From Allokutzneria sp. A3M-2-11 16 (GTDB taxonomy: Bacteria; Actinomycetota; Actinomycetes; Mycobacteriales; Pseudonocardiaceae), in the NCBI RefSeq assembly GCF_024213555.1, contig NZ_JANAVO010000005.1, forward strand, positions 186,001 to 250,000: a stretch of 64,000 nucleotides of DNA. The letters are read 5' to 3'. Below the pieces are notes generated by a model. It did no database searches, was not told where the DNA came from, and worked only from the letters and a program-made list of their open reading frames with translations. A program made the translations under genes and the position numbers. Numbering within the stretch: the first letter of the stretch is position 1; the number at the start of each line of letters is the position of its first letter. This document shows, one piece after another, positions 20,984-29,066 of the stretch.

Positions 20984-21047
20984 ATGCGCCCCTCCGCCCC
21001 GGCCACCCTCCACCTCGGCCACCCTCCACCTCGGCCAGGCTGGCTAG
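20984..21047 (+). pseudogene. 15-codon micro-ORF copy broken by a 16-bp tandem duplication
   Basis: TACACT, 7 nt, then ATG at 20984 reproduces the leaderless layout of the micro-ORF family. The unit ACCCTCCACCTCGGCC is present twice in tandem, making the element 64 nt instead of 48. Removing one unit restores MRPSAPATLHLGQAG followed by TAG, exactly 15 residues with T8 kept. The hairpin at 21054 follows the TAG as in other copies. Confidence 0.5.
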
Positions 21048-21053
21048 AGACCT

Positions 21054-21116
21054 CCCGTTTCGTACTCATAACGGGATTTGGGAGCGCTCTTCTTCCGGCT
21101 ATGAGTACGAAACGGG
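21054..21116. repeat. GTTTCGTACTC hairpin repeat, copy a
   Basis: A 63-bp inverted repeat with arms CCCGTTTCGTACTCAT and ATGAGTACGAAACGGG and an inner GAGCGCTC palindrome. It lies between the broken micro-ORF (+) and the 3' end of the secreted-protein gene (-). The minus-strand sequence from the stop codon of that gene, TGACCCAGCCCCGTTGTG, recurs behind the csoR gene at copy b, so the element may serve as a terminator. Confidence 0.8.
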
Positions 21117-21131
21117 CACAACGGGGCTGGG

Positions 21132-21458
21132 TCAGGCGGCCTTGGCCTTGGTCCAGTTCCGGACTTCCTGGCCGGTGCGCGGGCAGGCGACCCTCGTGGA
21201 GCCGTTGTAGATCGCGAGTCTGTGGCCGCTCTTCGCCCAGCAGCCGATGATCGCCCCCGAGCCGGACTTGCCGCGCTGACCGCCCGCGCCGAGGCAGATC
21301 GGGTAGGTGCCCCGTTCGTCCTTGACCCAGACTCCGGCGACGCCGTTCGAGACACCGGTGCACGGGTGGCGCGGGTCGGCGGACGCGAGGGTGGCGCCGG
21401 TGGTGACGAGTCCGGCCGCGATGACGGTCGCGGCGGCGAACGCGGAGAGCTTGCGCAT
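21132..21458 (-). CDS. Small secreted protein, 108 aa
   Basis: ATG 21458 gives MRKLSAFAAATVIAAGLVTT, a clear Sec signal peptide cut near ATLASA. The mature part of about 80 residues contains three or four Cys (PCTG, PICLG, GCWAK, RVACPRTG) and is basic. No family is recognised. AAAGGG lies 10 nt upstream of the start. A hairpin repeat follows directly behind the stop. Confidence 0.75.
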   Translation of the reverse strand: MRKLSAFAAATVIAAGLVTTGATLASADPRHPCTGVSNGVAGVWVKDERGTYPICLGAGGQRGKSGSGAIIGCWAKSGHRLAIYNGSTRVACPRTGQEVRNWTKAKAA

Positions 21459-21575
21459 GCTGAGAACACCCTTTCCCAAGCGGAAACCTGCGTTCGCAGG
21501 TTGACACGCCGCCGAGCGGGTGACCAAGTCACATCGGATTCTCGCGTTCTTGTTTCGTTCGGTGCCGAATGGGGC

Positions 21576-22085
21576 TCAGTAATAGCCCGTCTCGCCGTCG
21601 AGCAGTTCCCGAATGGCGTCCATGTGCCCGGCGTGCCGCGCGGTCTCCTCGATCATGTGCAGCAGGATCCAGCGCACCGATGCCTGCCCGACCGCCCAGT
21701 CCCGGTTCTTGCCGGTGTCGTCGAGAGAATGCCGCGCGACGATCTCGTTCGACTTCCGCCACTGCGTTTCGTACTCCGCGAGCAGCTGCGCGAGGGGAAT
21801 GCCGTCCACCCTCATGTCGGCGTCCTCGACGGCGGAGTCGAACTGCGGGCCGACCGCGGGGGCGTCGAGCAGCATGACCTCGAACCAGGTCTGCTCGACC
21901 CAGCGCAGGTGCGCGACGAGCCCGGCCATGGTCATGTTCGGCGAGGCGGGCAGGACCGCGCGGTGGGCGTCGGCCTCGGAGACACCGGCGCATTTCCACT
22001 GGACGATCTCGCGTTGCAGGTCCAGCCAGCCGATGAGCTGGGTCCGCTCGTCCGCGGTGAAGGCGGGGCGTTTCCGTGGGGCCAT
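21576..22085 (-). CDS. DinB-like/DUF664 family protein, 169 aa
   Basis: ATG 22085 gives MAPRKRPAFTADERTQLIGW. The four-helix DinB/mycothiol-transferase-like fold is indicated by VQWKCAGVSEADAHR, MTMAGLVAHLRWVEQTWFE and LLHMIEETARHAGHMDAIRE; His in LVAHL and the paired HMIEETARHAGH are the expected metal ligands. Members are thiol-dependent transferases or detoxification proteins; the exact reaction is unknown. It is a single gene separated from csbD by a strong terminator. Confidence 0.85.
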   Translation of the reverse strand: MAPRKRPAFTADERTQLIGWLDLQREIVQWKCAGVSEADAHRAVLPASPNMTMAGLVAHLRWVEQTWFEVMLLDAPAVGPQFDSAVEDADMRVDGIPLAQLLAEYETQWRKSNEIVARHSLDDTGKNRDWAVGQASVRWILLHMIEETARHAGHMDAIRELLDGETGYY

Positions 22086-22137
22086 GCGCGTGGACGCTAC
22101 GTCATCGCCCGCATGGGGCCCAGCGATTTCCGGGCAG

Positions 22138-22176
22138 GAGAATGGCCCGGCGCCCCTGCAACGCCGGGCCATTCTC
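22138..22176 (-). terminator. Strong hairpin terminator behind csbD
   Basis: GAGAATGGCCCGGCG (22138-22152) and CGCCGGGCCATTCTC (22162-22176) form a perfect 15-bp stem with a 9-nt loop, 38 bp downstream of the csbD stop. Confidence 0.8.
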
Positions 22177-22213
22177 ATTTCGTCACGGGGACGGGGAGCG
22201 GAGGGTCATCCCA

Positions 22214-22387
22214 TCACCCGCGGAAGGCGTCCTTCACCTTTTCGCCTGCCTGCTTCAGGTTCGCCTTGACCTGCTCACCCTTGCCTTCGGCCTGCCACTG
22301 CTCGTTGTCGGTCGCGTCACCGACCTTCTCCTTGGCCTTGCCCTTGAGCTCTTCGGCCTTGTTCTCGACCTTGTCCGAGTCGCTCAT
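22214..22387 (-). CDS. CsbD-like stress protein, 57 aa
   Basis: ATG 22387 with GGAGG 4 nt upstream gives MSDSDKVENKAEELKGKAKE, then VGDATDNEQWQAEGKGEQVK. This is the typical CsbD lysine/glutamate-rich amphipathic repeat. CsbD proteins are general-stress proteins, in Bacillus under sigma B; their biochemical role is not known. The upstream sequence at 22422-22446 resembles a sigma B-type promoter. Confidence 0.85.
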   Translation of the reverse strand: MSDSDKVENKAEELKGKAKEKVGDATDNEQWQAEGKGEQVKANLKQAGEKVKDAFRG

Positions 22388-22421
22388 CTCGCCTCCGTTT
22401 GGTCTTGGTGTCGAGCATCGG

Positions 22422-22446
22422 GTTCCCGGTCGCGACACCGCCAAAC
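22422..22446 (-). promoter_or_regulatory. Possible stress-sigma promoter of csbD
   Basis: On the minus strand GTTTG, 14 nt, GGGAAC matches the general GTTT-N13-16-GGGTA pattern of actinobacterial sigma B-type promoters, about 35 nt before the csbD start. Assigned mainly because csbD genes are stress regulated. Confidence 0.35.
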
Positions 22447-22538
22447 GCGGTACTCCGAAAAAATCTTGCCCCAGGTAGTTGCCTGAAGCACTTCTTGTTG
22501 TGACGGAACGGAAAGCTTCCCCGGGTACACAGGAAATC

Positions 22539-23759
22539 ATGAACGGTTACGCCGTCGTCGACGTCGAGACCACCGGACTGCTCCCCGGCATGCACCACCG
22601 TGTCGTCGAGGTCGCGGTGGTGCACCTCGACGCGGACGGCGCGGTGACCGGCGAGTGGTGCAGCCTGCTCAACCCGCTGCGCGACCTCGGCCCGCAGCGG
22701 ATCCACCGGATCACCGCCGCGGAGGTCCGCAGGGCGCCGACCTTCGACCAGGTCGCGGGCGCGCTCGCCGACCAGTTGGCCGGTCGGGTCGTCGTCGCCC
22801 ACAACCTGGCCTTCGACCTGGGCTTCCTCACCGCGGAGTTCGACCGCGTCGGCGGCGGCGCACCGCTGGAGCTGGACGGCGGGCTGTGCACGATGGCGCT
22901 GGCCGAGACCTACCTGGACTCGCCGTCGCGGTCACTGGCCACCTGCTGCCGCGTCGCGGGGGTGACGCTGGACCACGCGCACTCCGCGCTGCACGACGCG
23001 CACGCCGCGGCCGGGCTGCTCGCCGTGTACCTGTCCCGGTGCGGGCGCCCGGAGCCCTGGGTCGATCTGCTCACCGGTGCCGCGGGCCGGCCGTGGCCGC
23101 CGTTCGACGGGCCGGGGCTGCCGCCCGTGCGCCGCGCGGTCGCGGGTGCCGAGACCGAGCACTTCCTCGCGCGGCTGGTCGACGAGCTGCCGCGGGTGCG
23201 CGAGCCCGAGGGCGCCGAGCCGTACCTCGCCGTGCTCGACAAGGCGATGCTGGACCGCTACGTGTCGCTGAGCGAGCAGGACGAGCTGATCGAGGTCGCA
23301 GCCTCGCTCGGCCTGGACCGCCCGACCGTGGAGCGGCTGCACCTGGGGTACCTGGAGGCCCTCGCCGCGGCGGCCCGGCGCGACGGCTGGGTCGGCGAGT
23401 CCGAACGCGCCGAGCTGCGTGACGTGGCGGGGATACTGGGCCTGCCCGACGACGCGGTGACCCAGGCGTTGAGCGCCCCGAAATCGCCTAGCCGCAAGGG
23501 TTTCCGGCTCCAGCGCGGTGATCGGGTGGTGTTCACCGGCGACACGATGCTGCCCCGTGAGGAGTGGGAGGAGCGCGCGGTCCGGGCCGGGCTCGTGGTG
23601 CGGCCGGACCACGTCAGCGGCAGGACGCGCCTGGTGGTCGCGGCCGACGCCGACACGCTCTCCGTCAAGGCCCGGCAGGCTCGGGAGCGCGGGGTCCCGG
23701 TGATCACCGAGGCCGCGTTCCACCGGCTGCTCGCCGCGCTCGACCGCGATCAGGTGTAG
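22539..23759 (+). CDS. DEDDh 3'-5' exonuclease with C-terminal BRCT, 406 aa
   Basis: ATG 22539 follows AGGA by 4 nt. Residues 1-170 are a DnaQ-type exonuclease: VVDVETTG (DxE), HNLAFDLGFL and HSALHDAHAAA supply the DEDDh ligands. Residues about 225-310 are an acidic helical region (LSEQDELIEVAASLGLDRPT, GWVGESERAELRDVAGILGL) resembling TerB-type modules. Residues about 325-400 are BRCT-like (GDRVVFTGDTMLPREEWEER, GRTRLVVAADADTLSVKA). It probably trims DNA ends during repair. Its last 10 bp overlap the facing ATPase gene. Confidence 0.88.
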   Translation: MNGYAVVDVETTGLLPGMHHRVVEVAVVHLDADGAVTGEWCSLLNPLRDLGPQRIHRITAAEVRRAPTFDQVAGALADQLAGRVVVAHNLAFDLGFLTAEFDRVGGGAPLELDGGLCTMALAETYLDSPSRSLATCCRVAGVTLDHAHSALHDAHAAAGLLAVYLSRCGRPEPWVDLLTGAAGRPWPPFDGPGLPPVRRAVAGAETEHFLARLVDELPRVREPEGAEPYLAVLDKAMLDRYVSLSEQDELIEVAASLGLDRPTVERLHLGYLEALAAAARRDGWVGESERAELRDVAGILGLPDDAVTQALSAPKSPSRKGFRLQRGDRVVFTGDTMLPREEWEERAVRAGLVVRPDHVSGRTRLVVAADADTLSVKARQARERGVPVITEAAFHRLLAALDRDQV

Positions 23760-25141
23760 GTGGTCCGGCCGTCCGCGGACCGCTTGCCCAGCCGCTTCGT
23801 CAAGTACAGCAGCTCCAACGCGAACTCCACGGCACCCGCGACTCGGCCCACCGGATCGTTTGGCTCCACACCAAGGCGTTTGGCGACCTCGACGAGCACG
23901 GGCAGCTCGGGCAGCGCCTTGAGCACATCGGTCGCGGGCACGCGCTCGCCCGTGGTGACGGGCTGTCCGGCGGACACCGCCTCGGCGAGCGGCGCGAGGT
24001 CCACCCCGGCCAGCAGCGACCGCCCGGTGTCGGCGACCGCGCGCCGCAGCAGGTGGGTCAGCAGCTCCACGCTCTCCGGGCCCTCGACCCCGGCCTCGAA
24101 CTCCAGCTTCCCGCGGAGCACGGGCACCACGGCCTCCAGGTCCACCGTCCGCGCGACGGCGGGCCACTCCTCGGTCAGCGCCGCGCGCCGCAAAGCCGCC
24201 GCGGCAACGGTTTCCGCCGCCGCGATGGCGAACCGCGCGGACACCCCGGAGCGCTGGTCGACGCCGTTGGACTCGCGCAGGTGCCGCACGAAACGGGCGA
24301 CGACCTCCACCAGGTGGTCCCCGACCTCGGCCGCGAGCCCGGCCTCCTGCCGCACCATGGCGACCTCGTCGGCGATCTCCAGCGGGTAGTGGGTGCGGAT
24401 CTCCGCGCCGAAGCGGTCCTTCAGCGGGGTGATGATCCGTCCCCGGTTCGTGTAGTCCTCGGGGTTCGCCGTGGCCACCAGCAGCACGTCCAGCGGCAAC
24501 CGCAGCGTGTACCCGCGCACCTGGATGTCGCGCTCCTCCATCACGTTGAGCAGCGCCACCTGGATGCGCTCGGCCAGGTCGGGCAGCTCGTTGAGCGCGA
24601 TGATGCCGCGGTGGGCGCGCGGCACGAGCCCGAAGTGGATGGTCTCGGGATCGCCGAGGCCGCGGCCCTGCGCGACCTTCACCGGGTCCACGTCGCCGAC
24701 CAGGTCACCGACGCTGGTGTCCGGCGTGGCCAGCTTCTCCGCGTAGCGCTGGTCGCGGTGCACCCACGCGATCGGCAGCTGGTCCCCGAGCTCGGCCGCC
24801 CGGCGCCGCGAGGCGGGGGTGATCGGGGCGAGCGGGTCCTCCGGCAGCTCGGCGCCGTCGATCACCGGCATCCACTCGTCGAGCAACGCCACCAGGGAGC
24901 GCAGCAGCCGCGTCTTGCCCTGCCCGCGCTCGCCGAGCAGCACCACGTCGTGCCCGGCCAGCAACGCGCGTTCGAGCTGCGGCAGCACCGAGTGGTCGAA
25001 CCCGACGATCCCGTCCCACCCGCGTTCCCCGCTGCGGAGCGCGGCGAGCAGGTTGTGCCGGATCTCGGTCTTGACGTCGCGAGACTGGTAGCCGGAGCTC
25101 TTCAGCTCGCCCAGGGTCCGCGCGGTGGGCTGACTCGTCAC
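23750..25141 (-). CDS. MoxR/ChlI-like AAA+ ATPase, 463 aa
   Basis: GTG 25141 gives MTSQPTARTLGELKSSGYQS. Walker A is GERGQGKTR near 72; the Walker B site is HRGIIALNELPDL, Asn in place of the usual first Asp, which is normal for this Mg-chelatase-like subfamily; ATANPEDYTNRGRIITPLKD holds sensor 1. These ATPases normally partner a VWA-domain protein that loads metal or remodels proteins. No VWA gene is adjacent, so the partner is elsewhere. It is convergent with the exonuclease gene. Confidence 0.88.
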   Translation of the reverse strand: MTSQPTARTLGELKSSGYQSRDVKTEIRHNLLAALRSGERGWDGIVGFDHSVLPQLERALLAGHDVVLLGERGQGKTRLLRSLVALLDEWMPVIDGAELPEDPLAPITPASRRRAAELGDQLPIAWVHRDQRYAEKLATPDTSVGDLVGDVDPVKVAQGRGLGDPETIHFGLVPRAHRGIIALNELPDLAERIQVALLNVMEERDIQVRGYTLRLPLDVLLVATANPEDYTNRGRIITPLKDRFGAEIRTHYPLEIADEVAMVRQEAGLAAEVGDHLVEVVARFVRHLRESNGVDQRSGVSARFAIAAAETVAAAALRRAALTEEWPAVARTVDLEAVVPVLRGKLEFEAGVEGPESVELLTHLLRRAVADTGRSLLAGVDLAPLAEAVSAGQPVTTGERVPATDVLKALPELPVLVEVAKRLGVEPNDPVGRVAGAVEFALELLYLTKRLGKRSADGRTTYT

Positions 25142-25171
25142 CCCCGCGACGCTACCCCCTCCGCAGGGTCT

Positions 25172-25234
25172 CCCGTTTCGTACTCATAACGGGGATTGGG
25201 AGCGCTCTTTTCCCGGCTAAGAGTACGAAACGGG
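25172..25234. repeat. GTTTCGTACTC hairpin repeat, copy b
   Basis: A 63-bp inverted repeat like copy a (CCCGTTTCGTACTC and GAGTACGAAACGGG, inner GAGCGCTC). On the minus strand it follows the csoR stop through the same TGACCCAGCCCCGTTGTG seen at copy a. No micro-ORF is next to it. The ATPase start (25141) lies 30 bp beyond. Confidence 0.8.
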
Positions 25235-25249
25235 CACAACGGGGCTGGG

Positions 25250-25531
25250 TCAGGAGCGGACGAGGCGGGCGATGGCCTCGCTGGCCTCGCGGATCTTGTC
25301 CTCGGCTCCGTCGCCGCCTTCGGCGATCGCCTGGCTCACGCAGTGCTTGAGGTGCTCGTCGAGCAGGCCGAGGGAGACCGCTTGCAGAGCCTTGGTGGCG
25401 GCGGAGATCTGGGTGAGGACGTCGATGCAGTACTCGTCGTTGTCGACCATCCGCTGCAGACCACGGATCTGGCCCTCGATCCGGCGCAGCCGTTTGAGGT
25501 AGCCGTCCTTGCCCTCGGTGTATCCCCGCAT
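25250..25531 (-). CDS. CsoR family metal-sensing repressor, 93 aa
   Basis: The all-helical DUF156 fold is plain: YLKRLRRIEGQIRGLQRMVD, DEYCIDVLTQISAATKALQA and LLDEHLKHCVSQAIAEG. The Cys, His, Cys ligands of copper-type CsoR (C in DEYC, H and C in EHLKHC) are all present. ATACCCCTAGGTTA spans its start codon and resembles half of a CsoR operator, so it may be autoregulated. No copper pump or chaperone is nearby; the gene lies 4 bp behind a lipase gene, so its regulated genes are probably elsewhere. Confidence 0.88.
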   Translation of the reverse strand: MRGYTEGKDGYLKRLRRIEGQIRGLQRMVDNDEYCIDVLTQISAATKALQAVSLGLLDEHLKHCVSQAIAEGGDGAEDKIREASEAIARLVRS

Positions 25532-25535
25532 ACCC

Positions 25536-26705
25536 CTAGGTTACCGAGTCGAACGCCCGGAGCACCTGCGGCAGGGCACGCGTCGCGGCCGTGTTGTGGT
25601 CGACCTGACCGACGTCCACGACGGGCACCCGCCCACCGAGCTGGCGCGCGCAGTGCGCGGCGTTGAACGGCAGGACGTCGCCGTCACCGGAGGCCATGTA
25701 CAGCGTGGTCGGCACCGCGGGCCGCCAGTCGCACACGCGGTCGGCCTTGTCCAGTGCGCGGCGCAGCGCTCCGGAGGGGTTGCTCAGCTTCCGGTGGAAC
25801 TCGGGTGTGAGGAGTTTGTGCACCTTGTCCGGCAGTCCCCGGAAAACCTGCTCCGACGTGTGGTGGCCGTCGAAGAGCTGCTCGACCGAAGGCTTCTGGA
25901 ACGCCTCGGCGGGATCGGAGTAGAGCCCGTGCAGCCGGTTCCACGAGGTCGTCAGGTAGCCGACGTACGGTGACGCGAAGTTGACCTTGTCGGCCAGCGC
26001 CTCGCGCAGGGACGCGCTCATCGCGTACGGGCCCGCGATCGGGGCCAGCGCGCCCAGCCGCATCCGGTGGTCGGCCCCGCGCTGCAGTTCGCGGCCCACC
26101 GCCATCGTGGACTGGCCGCCCTGCGAGTGACCGGTGAGGAACACGCGCTCCGCGAAGCGGACCCCGCGCCGCTCCGTGAGAGTCCTGCCCGCCCGCAGTG
26201 CGTCGATCGAGGCGGTGGCGGCGGAGTCGGGGTCGACGTAGGGATGCGCGCCGGGCCCCTCCCCGAGCCCGAGGTAGTCCGGTGCGACGACCGCGTACCC
26301 CGCCGAGGCCAGCATCACCGCGATGGCCCGGTCCGTGCCCTTCGCGTTCACCGACGCGACGTCGCCCCGGTAGACGGTCGTCCCGTGCAGCCATGCCACC
26401 GGCTTCAGCGTCCGCGCCCGGCTCACCGGCAGCACGACCAGTCCGGACGCGGTAGTTGGTCGGCCATCTGGATCGACGGTGCGATAGGTGATCTTGTAGG
26501 GCCGCACGCCGTGGCTCACCCGCGCGGTGTCCAGCCCCTTCGCTGCCAGCAGCTCGGTGACCGAGGCCGTGGCGAGGCCGTCGAGTTCGGTCACGCCGAC
26601 CAGCTGACCGCGCCGGGGTTGCCCCGCGACGGCCGCGCCGGTGCTCGCCAGCAGCAAGGCGGCGCTGAGCACGGCGGCGGCCGTCTTCGTTCTCGTCGAG
26701 ATCAT
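25536..26705 (-). CDS. Secreted lipase/esterase, alpha/beta hydrolase, 389 aa
   Basis: The signal peptide covers about residues 1-28 (AAAVLSAALLLASTGAAVAG). The nucleophile elbow is GHSQGG near 195; SGDGDVLPF holds the likely catalytic Asp and GQVDHN the His. The layout, with a cap and a long N-terminal strand (YKITYRTVDPDGRPTTASG), is that of the secreted LIP-type triacylglycerol lipases/esterases of actinomycetes. It is extracellular. csoR follows after 4 bp. The substrate is inferred from family only. Confidence 0.87.
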   Translation of the reverse strand: MISTRTKTAAAVLSAALLLASTGAAVAGQPRRGQLVGVTELDGLATASVTELLAAKGLDTARVSHGVRPYKITYRTVDPDGRPTTASGLVVLPVSRARTLKPVAWLHGTTVYRGDVASVNAKGTDRAIAVMLASAGYAVVAPDYLGLGEGPGAHPYVDPDSAATASIDALRAGRTLTERRGVRFAERVFLTGHSQGGQSTMAVGRELQRGADHRMRLGALAPIAGPYAMSASLREALADKVNFASPYVGYLTTSWNRLHGLYSDPAEAFQKPSVEQLFDGHHTSEQVFRGLPDKVHKLLTPEFHRKLSNPSGALRRALDKADRVCDWRPAVPTTLYMASGDGDVLPFNAAHCARQLGGRVPVVDVGQVDHNTAATRALPQVLRAFDSVT

Positions 26706-26761
26706 GGCTCAACGATCGCGAAAGCGGCCACCGCGCACACTGGGGCGGGCCCCCGGGCGGA

Positions 26762-27829
26762 TCAGGGGGTGAGCACCGGGTAGTCGGTGTAGCCCTTGCT
26801 GTCGCCGCCGTAGAAGGACGCCGGGTCCGGCGTGTTGTACGGACCCGCGGAGGCGAGCCGGACCGGCAGGTCGGGGTTGGCCAGGAACTGCGCGCCGAAG
26901 GCGAGCACGTCCGCGACACCGCTCTCGACCAGGTGCAGTTCGGAGTGGTCGGTCGGGCGGCCCTCGGTGAACGGGTTGAGCACGAGCACGCCGCTGAAGC
27001 GCTCACGGATCTTCAGCGTCAGGTCGCGGTCGGCGCCCTCGGCGATGTGCAGGTAGGACAGCCCGAACGGCTCGATCGCGTCGACCAGCGCGGTGTAGAC
27101 CTCGCGGTGGGAGTCCTCGACGATGTCGTTGAAGGTGCCCGCCGGGGAGATCCGCATCGCGGTGCGGTCCGCGCCGATGGCCGCGACGACGGCCTTCACC
27201 ACCTCGACCGCGAAACGGATGCGCCCCTCGACCGTGGTGCCCCAGCCGTCGGTGCGGATGTTGGCGTTGCTGGAGAGGAACTGCTGGATCAGGTATCCGT
27301 TGGCGCCGTGCAGTTCCACGCCGTCGAACCCGGCCGCGATCGCGTTGCGCGCGGCGTCGGCGAAGTCGGCGACGGTCTGGTGGATCTCGGCCTCGGTCAG
27401 CTCCTTCGGCGTCACGAAGTCGTGCATGCCGGTGCCGGTGAACACCTGTCCCTGCGCGGCGACGGCGGACGGGCCGGTCGGGACGAGCTCGCCGGGCAGC
27501 AGGCTGGGGTGGCCGATGCGGCCGGAGTGCATGAGCTGCGCGTAGATCCGCGCGCCCTCGGCGTGCACCGCGTCGGTGACGAGGCGCCAGCCCTCGACCT
27601 GCTCGTCGCTGTGCAGGCCCGGCGTGTCGGGATATCCCTGGCCGACCACGGACGGCTGGGTGCCCTCGGTGATGATCAGCCCCGCGGCCGCGCGCTGGGC
27701 GTAGTAGGTGGCCATCGTCTGCGTGGGCACCCCGCCCCGGCCCGCGCGGCTCCTGGTCATCGGCGCCATGGCGATGCGGTTGGCCAGCTTCGTGCCCGCC
27801 AGGTCGATCGGATCGAATGCCGTGGTCAT
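26762..27829 (-). CDS. Old-yellow-enzyme family alkene reductase, 355 aa
   Basis: This is an FMN-dependent ene-reductase of the NemA/OYE class. MAPMTRSRAG near 22 contacts FMN, VELHGANGYLIQQFLSSNAN contains the His/Asn-type substrate site region, and RISPAGTFND and ADVLAFGAQFLANPDL are phosphate-binding parts. Length is normal. It reduces activated C=C or nitro groups with NAD(P)H. It is divergent from a marR gene, and a dyad 20 bp upstream of its ATG is a probable MarR operator, so it is likely induced by electrophiles. Confidence 0.92.
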   Translation of the reverse strand: MTTAFDPIDLAGTKLANRIAMAPMTRSRAGRGGVPTQTMATYYAQRAAAGLIITEGTQPSVVGQGYPDTPGLHSDEQVEGWRLVTDAVHAEGARIYAQLMHSGRIGHPSLLPGELVPTGPSAVAAQGQVFTGTGMHDFVTPKELTEAEIHQTVADFADAARNAIAAGFDGVELHGANGYLIQQFLSSNANIRTDGWGTTVEGRIRFAVEVVKAVVAAIGADRTAMRISPAGTFNDIVEDSHREVYTALVDAIEPFGLSYLHIAEGADRDLTLKIRERFSGVLVLNPFTEGRPTDHSELHLVESGVADVLAFGAQFLANPDLPVRLASAGPYNTPDPASFYGGDSKGYTDYPVLTP

Positions 27830-27849
27830 GACTCGCTCCCAAGTCCGTA

Positions 27850-27871
27850 GTTACTTGTCCGACCAACTAAC
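27850..27871. promoter_or_regulatory. Operator dyad between OYE and marR genes
   Basis: GTTACTTG (27850-27857) and CAACTAAC (27864-27871) are inverted repeats matching at 7 of 8 positions around TCCGAC. It is 20 bp before the reductase ATG and 80 bp before the marR GTG, as expected for a repressor of both genes. Confidence 0.6.
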
Positions 27872-27951
27872 GGCGGGGAGCGAACATTCCAACCCTGACT
27901 GTGACCTGGGTCACCCGTATTATTGTGGTCGACCATGAAAAGGGGCGCCCC

Positions 27952-28401
27952 GTGACCAGTCCGATCAGCAACCTGCTCGTCCGCGCCGGACGGTTGCACC
28001 GCACGGTGGCCGGTCAGCTGCTGCGCGACGCGGGACTGCACCCGGGGCAGGAACTGCTGATGATGCGCCTGTGGGACCACGGTTCCCAGCGCCAGGGCGC
28101 GCTCTCCGAAGCCCTCGACGTGGACGCCTCGACCCTGACCAGGATGGTGCAGCGCCTGGAGCACGGTGGTTTCGTGCGGCGCAGCCGGTGCCATCGCGAC
28201 GGGCGGGCCTGGTACGTGGAGTCGACCCAGGCGGGACTCGCGCTGCGGGACCGCGTGCTCGCCGCGTGGGACGAACTGGAGAAGATCACCCTCAACGGCC
28301 TCAGCGAGGACGAGGTCGCCGCGCTGACCTCCGCACTGGAGCGCGTCGAGGGCAACCTCTGCGAGGCGGCCAGGGGCCCCGACTGCCCCGACGCTTGTTG
28401 A
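27952..28401 (+). CDS. MarR family regulator, 149 aa
   Basis: GTG 27952 with AAAAGGGG 6 nt upstream. The winged HTH is about residues 40-100 (LWDHGSQRQGALSEALDVDA, TLTRMVQRLEHGGFVRRSRC, RDGRAWYVESTQAG). Cys residues at RRSRC and near the C-terminus (NLCEAARGPDCPDAC) could sense oxidants or electrophiles. Divergent from the ene-reductase it presumably controls. Confidence 0.88.
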   Translation: MTSPISNLLVRAGRLHRTVAGQLLRDAGLHPGQELLMMRLWDHGSQRQGALSEALDVDASTLTRMVQRLEHGGFVRRSRCHRDGRAWYVESTQAGLALRDRVLAAWDELEKITLNGLSEDEVAALTSALERVEGNLCEAARGPDCPDAC

Positions 28402-28433
28402 CCGAGCGTTACAGAATCGCCTAGCCTTGCGTC

Positions 28434-29012
28434 GTGGGCAGGCCCAGGGAGTTCGACGACACCGCCGCGGTGGACGCGGCGATGGAGCTGTTCTGGCGCA
28501 AGGGCTACGAGGCGACCACGACCCAGGACCTCTGCGACAGCACCGGTCTCGGGCGCGGCAGCCTCTACAACGCCTTCGGCAGCAAGCGCCAGCTCTACGA
28601 GGCGGCCCTGCGCCGCTACTCCCTCATGGCACCGCAGGGGCAGTTGGAGATCCTGGAGCGGCCGGGCCCGGTGAAGGACCGCTTGCGCGCGCTGATGCTG
28701 TGGTGCGTCGATGTGGACATGGCTGACCCGGAACGCAAGGGCTGCCTGGCGATCAACGCCGCCGTGGACGCGGGCGGCCGCACCTCGGAGATCGCCGAGC
28801 TGGCGCACAGGCAGTTCGTGCGCCTGGAACAGACGATCTGCCACCTGATGGCCGTCGGGCAGAGCACCGGCGAGCTGTCGACCGAACGATCCCCGCTCCA
28901 GGCCGCGCGGTTCTTCCAGAGCGCTTACTACGGTCTGCGCGTCCTGGGCAAGGTCACCGACGACCGCGCCGCGCTGCTCGACGTCGTCGAGGGCACCCTG
29001 TCCGCCCTCTAG
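28434..29012 (+). CDS. TetR family repressor, 192 aa
   Basis: GTG 28434 lies 6 nt after TAGCCT, so the message is likely leaderless. The HTH is residues about 7-55 (AAMELFWRKGYEATTTQDLC, LGRGSLYNAFGSKRQLYEAA). C-terminal domain ends DVVEGTLSAL. An MFS exporter gene follows after 54 bp in the same direction and is the likely target. Confidence 0.88.
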   Translation: MGRPREFDDTAAVDAAMELFWRKGYEATTTQDLCDSTGLGRGSLYNAFGSKRQLYEAALRRYSLMAPQGQLEILERPGPVKDRLRALMLWCVDVDMADPERKGCLAINAAVDAGGRTSEIAELAHRQFVRLEQTICHLMAVGQSTGELSTERSPLQAARFFQSAYYGLRVLGKVTDDRAALLDVVEGTLSAL

Positions 29013-29066
29013 TCCTTCTTTCCTGCCCGACTTTTGTACCGTATGTTCCAGAACTGGGGTCTCGTC

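Noticed and set aside
22388-22538. Possible tRNA or small RNA between csbD and the exonuclease gene.
   Set aside because: No cloverleaf or conserved RNA is seen; the gap is adequately explained by two divergent promoters.
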